Shown here: in pieces, positions 1-7,153 of the stretch
Position numbering within the stretch: position 1 is the first letter of the stretch
Layout of the letters: each line of letters opens with the position of its first letter
Assembly: GCA_003163855.1 (NCBI GenBank)
Contig: PLRJ01000060.1
Location: forward strand, 79,498-133,220
Source of the DNA: Bryobacterales bacterium
GTDB taxonomy: Bacteria > Acidobacteriota > Terriglobia > Bryobacterales > Bryobacteraceae
Direction of reading: 5' to 3'
Length of the DNA: 53,723 nucleotides
The notes under the pieces: model-generated
What the model saw: only the letters and a program-made list of their open reading frames with translations
Told to the model about the DNA's origin: nothing
Database searches by the model: none
Made by a program: the position numbers and the translations under genes

Positions 1-641
1 ACCGTAGTGGCGCCGAGTTCGCGCGCAAGTCGAAGACGGGTGTCATCTATATCGGACACAAGCACTGTGGTGCAACCGGCTTCACGCAAGGCTTGCAACA
101 CCAGCAGACCGATCATGCCTGCGCCAACGACAAGTGCCGTTGAACCCGGCTTCATTTCCGAAACGGCAACCGCGTGCACGGCGACAGCTAGTGGTTCGAC
201 CATGGCAGCTGCGTTAAACTCCACCGATGCGGGCAAGTTGTAGAGCACGCGTTGCGGCACAACGACGTAGTCGGCGAAGGCGCCGGGACGGCGAAAGTCC
301 GGCGTAGAAACACCTAGAATCTGGCGGTTCTGGCAGAGATTCATTTCGCCGCGCAGACAGTATTCACATTTGCCACAGTAGATGGTGGAGTCGAAAGTGA
401 CCCGGTCGCCTTCTTTACTGCCGGACACGTGAGCACCAACAGCCGCGATGGTTCCGGCGGCTTCGTGGCCCATGATAATAGGCGGAATACGGCGCCCGGT
501 GCTGCCATCGAAGCCATGAACATCGCTGCCGCAGATGCCGCAGGCCTCCACACGTATCAGAACTTCTTCGGGGCCCGGCAGCGGCATGGGAACTTCCACC
601 ATCTCCAGGCGATTGTAGTCAGCGAGCAATAATGCCTTCAT
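1..641 (-). CDS. Zinc-dependent alcohol dehydrogenase (MDR family), C-terminus outside window
   Basis: Medium-chain zinc alcohol/polyol dehydrogenase, oxidising an alcohol to a ketone or aldehyde with NAD(P)+. The visible 213 residues begin MKALLLADYN and carry the catalytic-zinc segment CGICGSDVHG (about 35-44), the GHE motif (MGHEAAG) and the structural-zinc cysteine cluster CGKCEYCLRGEMNLC (about 88-102). The start of the Rossmann domain follows (VVGAGMIGLLVLQ). The reading frame runs off the left edge, so about a third of the protein is missing. An ATG one codon upstream (644) is equally possible and neither start has a clear Shine-Dalgarno sequence. The family resembles threonine or galactitol-phosphate dehydrogenases. 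The substrate cannot be told from the sequence. Confidence 0.9.
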   Translation of the reverse strand, partial: MKALLLADYNRLEMVEVPMPLPGPEEVLIRVEACGICGSDVHGFDGSTGRRIPPIIMGHEAAGTIAAVGAHVSGSKEGDRVTFDSTIYCGKCEYCLRGEMNLCQNRQILGVSTPDFRRPGAFADYVVVPQRVLYNLPASVEFNAAAMVEPLAVAVHAVAVSEMKPGSTALVVGAGMIGLLVLQALREAGCTTVLVSDIDDTRLRLARELGATT

Positions 642-845
642 CATCACTAGGATCTTATCGAACCGTGGCGAGGGTTGGCGGCCACGACCAGCTCCGCTCG
701 CTACGAGCGACGTCTAGGCAATTCGGCCCAAAATTTTCAACAAAAGCCACCAGTGGACACAGAAACAGAGTGGCGCGACGATACCTTCGAACGATCCGGC
801 ATATTATCGTCCCGATTCCAAGTGAAGCGAGAAGCCTCCCCGCTT

Positions 846-1508
846 TTAATCCCCGGCGGGAAGCGCCCGGGTCTTTAAATCTGCCAGCAAGCGGTCCACC
901 TGATCGGCTTTTTCCATCTCGAGCAGACGCTGCTCGGCGCTGGGAAGACCGTTTGCCAATTGACCGAGGCCTTCTGCTTCGACATCGGCAACCTTCGTGC
1001 GGGCGCGGTCGAACCTTGCTTCCGTTTGGACGTCCTGCAGGTTTCCTGCTCCAGCCTTCAACATCAGCCGAGCCCGGCGATGCTGGGCCACCAGCAGCTC
1101 GGTCTTAGCTTTAGTCTCGGCGATCTTCTGCTCCAGCCGGTGCAGCGCGTCGCGCAGCATCTGGACCGAATGCGACTGATCTTCAATCTGCTGCGCGAAG
1201 TTTGTTGCTGCGGTCTCATAGGTCAGCGAGCGCTCAATCGCCACGCGCGCCAGGCCCTCCTCGTTCTTGTGAACGGCGAACTCGGCCTTGCGCAGCCACT
1301 CGCGCTGGGAAGCAAGGTTTTCCTGCTGCTTCTTCTCCAGTTGATGCTGGTCGGCAATGGCCATCGCCACCTGCGTCTTTACCTGCATGTACTGGTTCTG
1401 CATGTCGAGGAGAAGCTGCTTCAGCAGCTTCTCCGGATCTTCGGCCTTGTCGATGAGGTCGTTCAAATTAGCTTTGATGAGCGTTGTCACTCTATCGAGT
1501 AGTGCCAT
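846..1508 (-). CDS. pspA: PspA/IM30 family phage shock protein
   Basis: PspA/IM30 (ESCRT-III superfamily) protein of 220 residues, the usual length. The N-terminus MALLDRVTTLIKANLNDLID is the amphipathic membrane-binding helix. Nearly all the rest is charged coiled coil rich in Q, E, K and A (about 25-190), including the conserved segment EDPEKLLKQLLLDM. In characterised systems PspA polymerises on damaged inner membrane and limits proton leakage. It is the last gene of a leftward operon, 11 bp after the flotillin gene, in the order XRE regulator, NfeD-like, flotillin, PspA. No PspB, PspC or PspF is seen, so control is probably through the XRE protein. The function is family knowledge; the operon is read from the sequence. 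Confidence 0.92.
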   Translation of the reverse strand: MALLDRVTTLIKANLNDLIDKAEDPEKLLKQLLLDMQNQYMQVKTQVAMAIADQHQLEKKQQENLASQREWLRKAEFAVHKNEEGLARVAIERSLTYETAATNFAQQIEDQSHSVQMLRDALHRLEQKIAETKAKTELLVAQHRRARLMLKAGAGNLQDVQTEARFDRARTKVADVEAEGLGQLANGLPSAEQRLLEMEKADQVDRLLADLKTRALPAGD

Positions 1509-1519
1509 AGTGTTGTTCC

Positions 1520-2950
1520 TTATTTACCTTTCGAGACATCGGGGTTGATGATGCCGTTCACGTGATCGCCCATGCCGCGCACTTTGCCTAATAGTTCGGA
1601 CATCGGCATGCCCGAAAGAGTTTCAAACAGAGCCGGCACCTGCGCGGCAATTTTGACCATGTCGCCGGTGATGTGGTTCATACCTGACGTGCCCTCGCCG
1701 GTAGAAACAATGGTGATCTTATCTACGTTGGCCAGAGGGGACGCCAGCGCCCGCACCACGTCTGCCATGTTGGTGATGATCTTATCCGCGACGGCGGCTT
1801 GGTTCCACTGCTTATAAGCTTCGGCCTTCACGTTCATGGCTTGCGCCTCGGCTTCACCCTTCTTCAAGATGATTTCGGCATCGGCCTGACCTTGCAGCCG
1901 CGTGGCTGCAGCGTTACCCTCAGCCTCGGCGATGGTCTTCTGACGCAAAGCATCGGCCATGGTTTCAATGCGCTTCTTCTCCGCTTCCACGTTCTTTAAA
2001 ACTGTGGCGGTAAGTTCCCTTTCATGCCGGATGATTTCGGCTTCCTGAACCTTGATCTCCTGTTCCTTCTCTACCTGCCGCACCTTAACCGACTCCACCA
2101 CTACCTGCTGTTGCATGATGTTGGCCTGAATGTCGTAGGCTTTGTCGGCTTGCGCCTGCTGGCGCTTGATGGTTTCGACGTATTGCGCGCGTTTGATTTC
2201 AAGATCACGTTGCGCTTCCGCCTGCGCGCCGAGCGAAAGTGATTGCGCCTGCACTCGCTCCTGGTCGGCCTGCGAGGTGGCCACGGCGGCTGCCCTGGTG
2301 GCCTCGGCACGCCGAATGGCGGTGTCGCGTTCCGCTTCGGCGGCGGCTACATCGGCGTCGCGTTTGATGCGCGCGATGTCGGGCCGTCCCATATTGCTGA
2401 TGTACTCGTTCTTGTCGCGGACTTCCTTGATGGTGAACGAAACCACTTCCAGACCCATCTTGCTCATGTCTTCGGCGCAGGTGCCGCGCATGCGGTCACC
2501 CACCATTTCGGGCTCTTTGACAATCTGCTCCACCGAAAGCTGGCCGATGATGCCGCGCAGGTGGCCTTCCATGACAAGCCGGATCAGCCCTTCACGCGCC
2601 GCGTCGGACTTCGTCAGAAACTGTTCCGCCGCCGTTCTTATGGACTCGGGGTCGCTCTTCACCTTGATCTGAGCTACCGCTTCCACCGTCACGGCGACAC
2701 CTTGCTTGGTGTAGAGGTCCTGCTGCGGCGCCACATCAAAAGACATCAATTGGAGTGAAAGCTGACGGTATGTTTCGATCATCGGGAAAATGAAAGTACC
2801 GCCGCCGTTAATGATTCGGGTTTTGCGCAAACCGTAGACGATGATGGCTTCGTGCGGACCCGCCTTACGAAAGAGCGTAGCGGCCGTGGCCATAAACACC
2901 AGAACTACGAGCACCAAGATAATCACAAAAATCGCAACTTCACTGAACAT
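1520..2950 (-). CDS. floT: Flotillin-family SPFH/band-7 membrane scaffold protein
   Basis: Flotillin-like protein of 476 residues. One N-terminal membrane segment (about 6-25, very V/I/L rich) is followed by an SPFH/band-7 domain (about 30-195). A long coiled coil with repeated EA/AEA blocks (about 200-380) and a short C-terminal region with Gly and Met complete it. This matches the domain order of bacterial FloT/YqiK proteins that oligomerise in ordered membrane microdomains. The gene follows the NfeD-like gene with no spacing (stop and start within 1 bp) and precedes pspA by 11 bp. NfeD-flotillin pairs are a well-known arrangement (for example yuaF-floT in Bacillus). The symbol is by family, not by proven orthology. 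Confidence 0.93.
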   Translation of the reverse strand: MFSEVAIFVIILVLVVLVFMATAATLFRKAGPHEAIIVYGLRKTRIINGGGTFIFPMIETYRQLSLQLMSFDVAPQQDLYTKQGVAVTVEAVAQIKVKSDPESIRTAAEQFLTKSDAAREGLIRLVMEGHLRGIIGQLSVEQIVKEPEMVGDRMRGTCAEDMSKMGLEVVSFTIKEVRDKNEYISNMGRPDIARIKRDADVAAAEAERDTAIRRAEATRAAAVATSQADQERVQAQSLSLGAQAEAQRDLEIKRAQYVETIKRQQAQADKAYDIQANIMQQQVVVESVKVRQVEKEQEIKVQEAEIIRHERELTATVLKNVEAEKKRIETMADALRQKTIAEAEGNAAATRLQGQADAEIILKKGEAEAQAMNVKAEAYKQWNQAAVADKIITNMADVVRALASPLANVDKITIVSTGEGTSGMNHITGDMVKIAAQVPALFETLSGMPMSELLGKVRGMGDHVNGIINPDVSKGK

Positions 2951-2951
2951 G

Positions 2952-3578
2952 TCAGTTCTCCTTTGGCGATGCTTCGGGCCGCGCAGTTTCGCCGGCCGAC
3001 TGGGTCATCGCCTCCCAAGTGCGTACATACGCAATCCCTTTTTCGAAGCGGGTAACGACCACTTCTTCTCCACGCGGAATGGGGATGCCCGATTCGCTGC
3101 GGGCACTCGCCAGGCGGCGCGCGCCCTCGTGGGTATAAACCAATTCGCCGACACCATCGGCACGGATGGTGCTGGAAACGCGGCCTAAAACTCCCACCAT
3201 CTCGAAGTCGGCTGGATCAAGATGGCGCTCGTGCTTCATCAGCCAGCTGAGGAACGACGCTATCAGGAACGCGCCTGCCAAGCCCATAACGACGGCTATC
3301 GCCAGGTTGACCCAGAACAGCCAACCCGAATATTTGTTCAACAGGTAGCCACCGCCTCCAAACCAGGCGAGAAACACCGCGATAGCGCTGGGATTTAGCA
3401 GGCTCAGCAGCCAACCAGGGGCGCCGTGGCCTGCATGACCATGGCCGGCCTGACCGTGGCCGATACTGCCGTGCCCATGCCCCATGTGACCAACGTGAAA
3501 GCCGCCCAGCAGGAACGACACTAATGCCCAGAGTGTTCCCACACCAAAGCAAATCAGATAGATTTCAGGCCAATTCAT
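2952..3578 (-). CDS. NfeD-like membrane protein with His/Gly-rich loop
   Basis: Membrane protein of 208 residues. It has an N-terminal membrane segment (about 5-25), then a striking His/Gly-rich stretch (about 27-52) built of repeated GHG/HAG units. Two further membrane segments follow (about 56-75 and 88-115), and then a soluble beta-rich C-terminal domain (about 125-190) that fits the NfeD OB fold. NfeD-C proteins are partners of flotillins, and this gene sits directly upstream of the flotillin gene. Its start overlaps the end of the XRE gene by 14 bp, implying translational coupling. The His-rich loop is not a usual NfeD part and could bind metal ions (inference). The role is assigned mostly from context, topology and the C-terminal domain. 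Confidence 0.8.
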   Translation of the reverse strand: MNWPEIYLICFGVGTLWALVSFLLGGFHVGHMGHGHGSIGHGQAGHGHAGHGAPGWLLSLLNPSAIAVFLAWFGGGGYLLNKYSGWLFWVNLAIAVVMGLAGAFLIASFLSWLMKHERHLDPADFEMVGVLGRVSSTIRADGVGELVYTHEGARRLASARSESGIPIPRGEEVVVTRFEKGIAYVRTWEAMTQSAGETARPEASPKEN

Positions 3579-4056
3579 CGCGCAATACCTCCTTGGGTTT
3601 CAACACGTCCCACAGCCTGTTCAACAAGCCGGGAGCATCCAGCACCTCGGCCAAGAGCAAGATACATTTGCGGGTGTCCTCATGTCGCGCAACCTTCAGC
3701 AAAGCCTCCGCCAGCGGGGGGTCGCGCCGGAAGCGCTCAACCCCTTGAATAAGCCAGAGGTCGAGTTTGTCTTCCTGCTCGCTAAGATCGGTAATAAGTT
3801 CGGTCTGGAAGCCTTCTGGATCATCCACCAGATAACCCGGATGAACTTTGAAGAACCTGGCCAGCAGCAGCCGGGTTGTATTAGTAAGGTGCTTTCGCGT
3901 TCCATTCTCTAATTGCGAGAGGTAGGACTGGCTGATGGACTTCTTCATCTCGCGCTTGATGGCCGCAACGATCTCCTTTTGCGTCATCTCGCGGTCTAAT
4001 CCGCGCAGATGCCCCTCTACAGAGCGCAGATAGCGAATTTTAGCGGCGACATTCAT
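3565..4056 (-). CDS. XRE-family helix-turn-helix regulator of the NfeD-flotillin-PspA operon
   Basis: Regulator of 163 residues and first gene of the leftward operon. A helix-turn-helix lies at about 25-60. It begins MTQKEIVAAIKREMKKSISQ and has the XRE signature SQSYLSQLENGTRKHL, followed by TNTTRLLLARFFKVHPGYLVDD. The C-terminal half (about 85-163) is helical and of unknown role, possibly for dimerisation or sensing. The gene end overlaps the NfeD-like gene by 14 bp. A perfect inverted repeat lies 15 bp upstream of the start (4071-4108), so autoregulation is likely. Membrane stress is the obvious candidate signal, judged from the genes controlled, but nothing in the sequence names the ligand. 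Confidence 0.88.
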   Translation of the reverse strand: MNVAAKIRYLRSVEGHLRGLDREMTQKEIVAAIKREMKKSISQSYLSQLENGTRKHLTNTTRLLLARFFKVHPGYLVDDPEGFQTELITDLSEQEDKLDLWLIQGVERFRRDPPLAEALLKVARHEDTRKCILLLAEVLDAPGLLNRLWDVLKPKEVLRDELA

Positions 4057-4070
4057 GACGATTTACTTAA

Positions 4071-4108
4071 TATTGCAATCTGCTAATTAAATATCACGGA
4101 TTGCAATA
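4071..4108. promoter_or_regulatory. Inverted-repeat operator upstream of the XRE gene
   Basis: TATTGCAATC at 4071-4080 is matched by its exact reverse complement GATTGCAATA at 4099-4108. The arms are 10 bp with an 18-bp AT-rich spacer. Each arm also contains the 8-bp palindrome ATTGCAAT, so the two sites are identical dyads with centres 28 bp apart. The position is just upstream of the XRE start and inside the divergent intergenic region shared with the DIP1984-family gene. That suits a dimeric repressor acting on its own operon and perhaps on both directions. The rest of 4057-4359 shows no gene. Confidence 0.7.
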
Positions 4109-4359
4109 AGCGGCAAGGGAAATCGAGCCAACCCTTGGTACTGGCCGATTAGTTTGAAGGAAGGGGGGAGACGGCTCGGCCTTGCGGAAAAGTAAACGGA
4201 GGCGGTTAAAGCTGAATGCGGAATAGTCCGGATCGGATAAAAACTACCTCCGTCCACCGCGCCCCCCGTCCACCGCGACCCGGCACGTTGGAAGTGGGAC
4301 CGGCGGACCGGTCGATGCGGAGAAATCGTATTGCTAGAATCACGGCAAGGAAGCAAAGG

Positions 4360-4815
4360 ATGAAACTTGCGGAGGCACTGGCCTTGCGGGCGGATCTCCA
4401 GAAACGTCTCGAGCAATTAAAGCAGAGGCTCGTAAAAAATGCGCGTATCCAGGAAGGTGACGCTCCGGAGGAGGACCCAGGTGAATTGCAGGCCGAGTTG
4501 GAGAAGTCGGCACGGGAACTGACTTTGCTGATTCAGCGTATCAACCGGACAAACGCTCAGTCTACATTTGGAGCCGGAACGCTTGCCGATTCACTTGCCG
4601 AACGGGACGTCCTGAAAATAAGATATACCGCCTATCGGGAGTTAGCCAATGCGGCTTCGACATCCCAAGGGCGCACTACGCGTTCGGAGGTGAAGTTCGT
4701 CAGCACAGTGAGCGTGGCGGCCACACAGCGAAAGGCCGACGACCTTGCGCGGGAGTATCGGGAGCTTGACACGCGAATCCAGGAAGCGGACTGGTTGACT
4801 ACTTTATTGGAATAG
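4360..4815 (+). CDS. DIP1984-family protein
   Basis: Protein of 151 residues of the DIP1984 family, annotated in some genomes as septicolysin-like. Family-typical segments are the start MKLAEALALRADLQKRLEQL, then NARIQEGDAPEEDP, LIQRINRTNAQ, LAERDVLK, RSEVKFVSTVSV and the end REYRELDTRIQEADW. Almost all of it is predicted helix. The start at 4360 matches the family N-terminus; the reading frame stays open back to 4216, but the extra Arg/Pro-rich residues look non-coding. An AAGGA lies about 8 bp upstream. The biochemical function is not established. The gene lies just upstream of a Y-RNA-like structure (4831-4998), which suggests a link to non-coding RNA or RNA repair (inference). It diverges from the XRE operon. 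Confidence 0.85.
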   Translation: MKLAEALALRADLQKRLEQLKQRLVKNARIQEGDAPEEDPGELQAELEKSARELTLLIQRINRTNAQSTFGAGTLADSLAERDVLKIRYTAYRELANAASTSQGRTTRSEVKFVSTVSVAATQRKADDLAREYRELDTRIQEADWLTTLLE

Positions 4816-4830
4816 GACGAGTAGGTAGTT

Positions 4831-4998
4831 GGCGAAACGAGAGGTGAGCACGACCCTCCGGCGGGGCAATGCCGATCTGGTAGTGCGAGGGCAGCATTAA
4901 ACGGTTCGATTCCGACCGCACAGCGTATGCCCCGTATTTCGTACAAACGCACGGCGTATTGTAACCGTGTACAACCGTGTGCTGATCTCGTATTCGCC
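4831..4998 (+). ncRNA. Predicted Y RNA-like ncRNA with tRNA-like module
   Basis: A structured RNA begins 15 bp after the DIP1984-family stop. The ends form a long helix: 4831-4842 pairs with 4986-4998 (12 bp, one bulged A at 4992). After a small internal loop, 4847-4851 pairs with 4979-4983. Inside, 4863-4872 (GGGGCAATGC) pairs with 4923-4933 (GCGTATGCCCC, one bulged A) as an acceptor-like stem of 10 bp. That stem encloses a D-loop-like TCTGGTAGTGCGA and a T-loop-like GGTTCGATTCCGACC. A possible 5-bp, 7-nt-loop hairpin (4882-4898) competes with the D-arm fold. A terminal Ro60/Rsr-binding helix plus a tRNA mimic is the design of bacterial Y RNAs (YrlA class). No Ro60 (TROVE) gene is in this window. 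The strand is inferred from the gene context and the T-loop orientation. Exact ends are unknown. Confidence 0.7.
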
Positions 4999-5057
4999 GG
5001 CGAGGGTGGGAACGGGGCACTCGTCCAGGCATTAGCCGCCACCCGGTTTCAAGGAAA

Positions 5058-5188
5058 GGCGACGTCGGAGCGGTGCGGTAGGGGACACGCCTGCGGTTCG
5101 GACCTGGGTGGAGGACGGAATCCAGCCTGGAGTGTCCCCGAGAGGCTTTTCGGTTGCTGGGGAGAAGAGGAGTCAGTGGCTCGTCGCT
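5058..5188 (+). ncRNA. Possible second Y RNA-like structured RNA
   Basis: About 60 bp after the first RNA the same plan appears again. Closing strands 5058-5063 (GGCGAC) and 5068-5071 (GAGC) pair with 5183-5188 and 5179-5182. After 9 nt, 5081-5088 (GGGGACAC) pairs perfectly with 5132-5139 (GTGTCCCC). About 40 nt then precede the 3' closing strand. The spacings (9 and 39 nt) match those of the first RNA (10 and 42 nt). A GGTTCGGACC near 5095 only weakly recalls a T-loop. The 3' end runs into the stop codon of the convergent PhyH gene. A competing helix (about 5038-5045 with 5104-5111) exists. It may be a paralogous RNA or a degenerate copy. The 5001-5057 stretch holds nothing else recognised. 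Confidence 0.35.
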
Positions 5189-6023
5189 AAACCGCCGCCC
5201 CCTTCAACTTATCCACCTCGTCGTAAAGCCGCTTAATCCGCTGCGTGCGCGAATTCACAAACAACTCATTCTCCGTCAAATGCAGCAGCCACTCCGTTTG
5301 CCTCTGCCCGCCTATCACAAACTTTGTCGTCGGCTCATTGATGTCCTGGATGTGCACCTCCAGGTAAACCCGATCAGTCAGTTCGCCGTTCTCCGGTGAC
5401 TCATGCCATGTTCCTGAATGCATAATCAGCACATCACCCGGCCGCGTATTCGTCTCCACCTTCGGATATCCCGCCGGGAGCACGTTCGAAATCTCGCCCG
5501 CATCGCCCAGGTATCCATAGTTGTGCGTGCCCGGATACAGTACCAGCCCGCCATTGGCGTAATGGCAGTGCGTCAGCGGAATAAACAGTGAGTAGCGCTG
5601 GAAACTCCCAATCTGGTAGCACGTGTCCTGATGCAGGAACACGGACAGGAAATTCTTCTTGTCTTTCTTCACAACACGGATAAAGTCCGCGCCCACGTTG
5701 CCGCCGAAAAAGTTGCCGGCGATGCTCCGCAGTTCAGGTTCAGCCAGAATGTCATGCAGCGGATTCTCGTGCTTAATCTTCACCTCCGTCACATGGAAAG
5801 GTGTTTTCTCAAGACCCGGTCCGCCAAGATGTTCGAAGTACGAAGCCGCATAGCGCGCGATCGTCTCCGGCCGGAACGCATTCTTCAGCACAAACATGCC
5901 GAGAAACGCCAGCACCTGATGGTCAAGCGACTCCGCTATATACCGTTTGCTCTCGATGATCGCCTTCAATTTCTCGATAGGCGCACTGATCTTCTCGCTC
6001 ACACACACTAAGTAGTTGGACAT
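5187..6023 (-). CDS. Phytanoyl-CoA dioxygenase (PhyH) family Fe(II)/2-oxoglutarate oxygenase
   Basis: Protein of 278 residues from the ATG at 6023. A longer frame to 6119 would run into the divergent gene and is not favoured. The PhyH double-stranded beta-helix is visible. It has the iron ligands HQD (in FLHQDTCYQIG) and the distal His (in HSGTWHESPENG), followed by an Arg (DRVYLEVHIQ) that usually holds 2-oxoglutarate. Family members hydroxylate fatty-acyl chains or small natural products using O2, Fe(II) and 2-oxoglutarate. It diverges from the LuxC/LuxE/transketolase operon with only 94 bp between the starts. It may therefore tailor the same product (inference). The substrate is unknown. 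Confidence 0.85.
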   Translation of the reverse strand: MSNYLVCVSEKISAPIEKLKAIIESKRYIAESLDHQVLAFLGMFVLKNAFRPETIARYAASYFEHLGGPGLEKTPFHVTEVKIKHENPLHDILAEPELRSIAGNFFGGNVGADFIRVVKKDKKNFLSVFLHQDTCYQIGSFQRYSLFIPLTHCHYANGGLVLYPGTHNYGYLGDAGEISNVLPAGYPKVETNTRPGDVLIMHSGTWHESPENGELTDRVYLEVHIQDINEPTTKFVIGGQRQTEWLLHLTENELFVNSRTQRIKRLYDEVDKLKGAAV

Positions 6024-6024
6024 G

Positions 6025-6060
6025 CGGCTATCTCTCGTAACAAAAACGGAGAGCCAGCCG
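6025..6060. promoter_or_regulatory. Inverted repeat in the divergent PhyH/NeuD-like intergenic region
   Basis: CGGCT-AT-CTCTC (6025-6036, touching the PhyH start codon) pairs with GAGAG-CC-AGCCG (6049-6060), giving two 5-bp blocks around a 12-nt loop that includes an A-run. It lies between the divergent starts at 6023 and 6118. It could be an operator controlling both directions or a leader hairpin in the PhyH transcript. No convincing -35/-10 pair was recognised. Confidence 0.35.
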
Positions 6061-6117
6061 ACGTGCCGCCAACTATTCGCATATGGCTTTGTATCGCGGG
6101 AAGCCAACCCTATTCCC

Positions 6118-6789
6118 ATGAATCTACTGGTCTACTGCTCCGGCGGGTTCGGTAAAGAAGTCATCGACATTGCGCGCCGCCTCAACAAAGCCTATCTTCG
6201 CTGGGACCGCATCGCCTTCATCGACGATATTCGCGCCTCAAATTGCGAGCAGGAACCCGCCCACTATGGCTTGCCGGTGTTCCAATTGGAAACGGCCTGC
6301 GATCATTTCGCCGATTATGAAACAGAAGCCGTCATCGCCAACGGTGAGCCCTCGGTGCGTAGCGCACTGCTTGAGAAACTCGATGCCGTCAACGTGCGGC
6401 TGGCCACCCTGATCGACCCTTCTGCCGTAGTCTCAGAAACGGCGCTCATCGGCGACGGCGGCATCGTCTTTCCAGGCTGTTTTATATCGAGCATGGCCAA
6501 ACTGGGCCGAAACGTCGCTATCGTGGCCGGTTCCATGGTGGGACACGACACCATCATCGGCGACAACTGCGTCATCTCCGGCCATGTCAACATCGGTGGC
6601 GGCTGCATCATCGGCGGCGACAGCTATGTCGGCATGGGCAGCCAGATCAAGCAGAAGACCAGCATCGGACGCGGCGCTGTTGTCGGCATGGGATCGGTCG
6701 TGTTTGCGGATATTCCGGAAGAAGTAATCGCCCTGGGCAATCCGTGCCGTCCCATGCGGCCGAATACCGGCAAGAGGATCTTCGCGTAA
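6118..6789 (+). CDS. NeuD/PglD-like left-handed beta-helix acyltransferase
   Basis: Protein of 223 residues starting MNLLVYCSGGFGKEVIDIAR, the glycine-rich N-terminal fold of the NeuD/PglD sugar O-/N-acetyltransferases. The C-terminal half (about 100-205) is a run of hexapeptide repeats (VVSETALIGDGGIVFPGCFI, AIVAGSMVGHDTIIGDNCVI, INIGGGC-type turns) forming a left-handed beta-helix that uses acetyl-CoA or another acyl donor. The family's catalytic His may be the H in MVGHDTIIGD. It is the first gene of the rightward operon and ends directly against the ACP start (6790). With an ACP next door the donor could be acyl-ACP (inference). The upstream in-frame extension to 6016 overlaps the PhyH gene and was not used. 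Confidence 0.85.
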   Translation: MNLLVYCSGGFGKEVIDIARRLNKAYLRWDRIAFIDDIRASNCEQEPAHYGLPVFQLETACDHFADYETEAVIANGEPSVRSALLEKLDAVNVRLATLIDPSAVVSETALIGDGGIVFPGCFISSMAKLGRNVAIVAGSMVGHDTIIGDNCVISGHVNIGGGCIIGGDSYVGMGSQIKQKTSIGRGAVVGMGSVVFADIPEEVIALGNPCRPMRPNTGKRIFA

Positions 6790-7059
6790 ATGAGTAATAA
6801 AGACCGATACGATCACGTCTTTTTTCAGTCGTTCACCCTGCAGCCGCAGGACCTGAACGAAAACCTTATCTACAACTCCATCCCTAGCTGGGATTCCGTT
6901 GGCCACATGTCCATGATTGCCGCGCTAGAAACCGAGTTCGACATCATGATGGAAACCGACGACATCATCGATTTCAGCTCGTACTTCAAAGGCTTTGAAA
7001 TTCTTGCCAAGTACGACGTCAAGATAGTCACGCCTGGAGGAAGTCATCCCTTTCCATGA
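6790..7059 (+). CDS. Acyl carrier protein
   Basis: Small acidic protein of 89 residues with the phosphopantetheine attachment site in IPSWDSVGHMSMI (Ser about 36; the usual DSL appears as DSV). Typical ACP helices follow (ALETEFDIMMETDDIIDF). It should be modified by a phosphopantetheinyl transferase encoded elsewhere and carry an acyl chain as a thioester. It starts immediately after the NeuD-like stop. A dedicated ACP beside an AMP ligase, LuxE and LuxC suggests the chain handled by these enzymes is ACP-bound. The C-terminal tail (about 75-89) is Pro/Gly rich and unusual for an ACP. The 94 bp to the next gene contain a GC-rich hairpin (about 7087-7110). Confidence 0.85.
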   Translation: MSNKDRYDHVFFQSFTLQPQDLNENLIYNSIPSWDSVGHMSMIAALETEFDIMMETDDIIDFSSYFKGFEILAKYDVKIVTPGGSHPFP

Positions 7060-7153
7060 CGAGCTTTTAGGTAACACGCGCAAGACGGGCGCGGGGTCGG
7101 GCGCCCCGCCGAGAGGGCTAGGGAATGCATTTCTTCCCTGGCGGCGCGCAGCC

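Noticed and set aside
960-1502. 180-codon plus-strand frame opposite pspA
   Set aside because: Exact antisense of the PspA coiled coil; the high leucine content is the mirror of Glu/Gln/Lys-rich codons.
5001-5187. Possible RNase P RNA or tmRNA in the structured stretch
   Set aside because: None of the conserved core motifs of RNase P RNA or the tmRNA acceptor/T-arm with tag frame could be found; only the stem pattern shared with the neighbouring RNA is supported.
4927-5190. 87-codon frame in the Y RNA region
   Set aside because: No family resemblance, and it crosses two strong RNA-like structures; composition fits non-coding structured DNA better.
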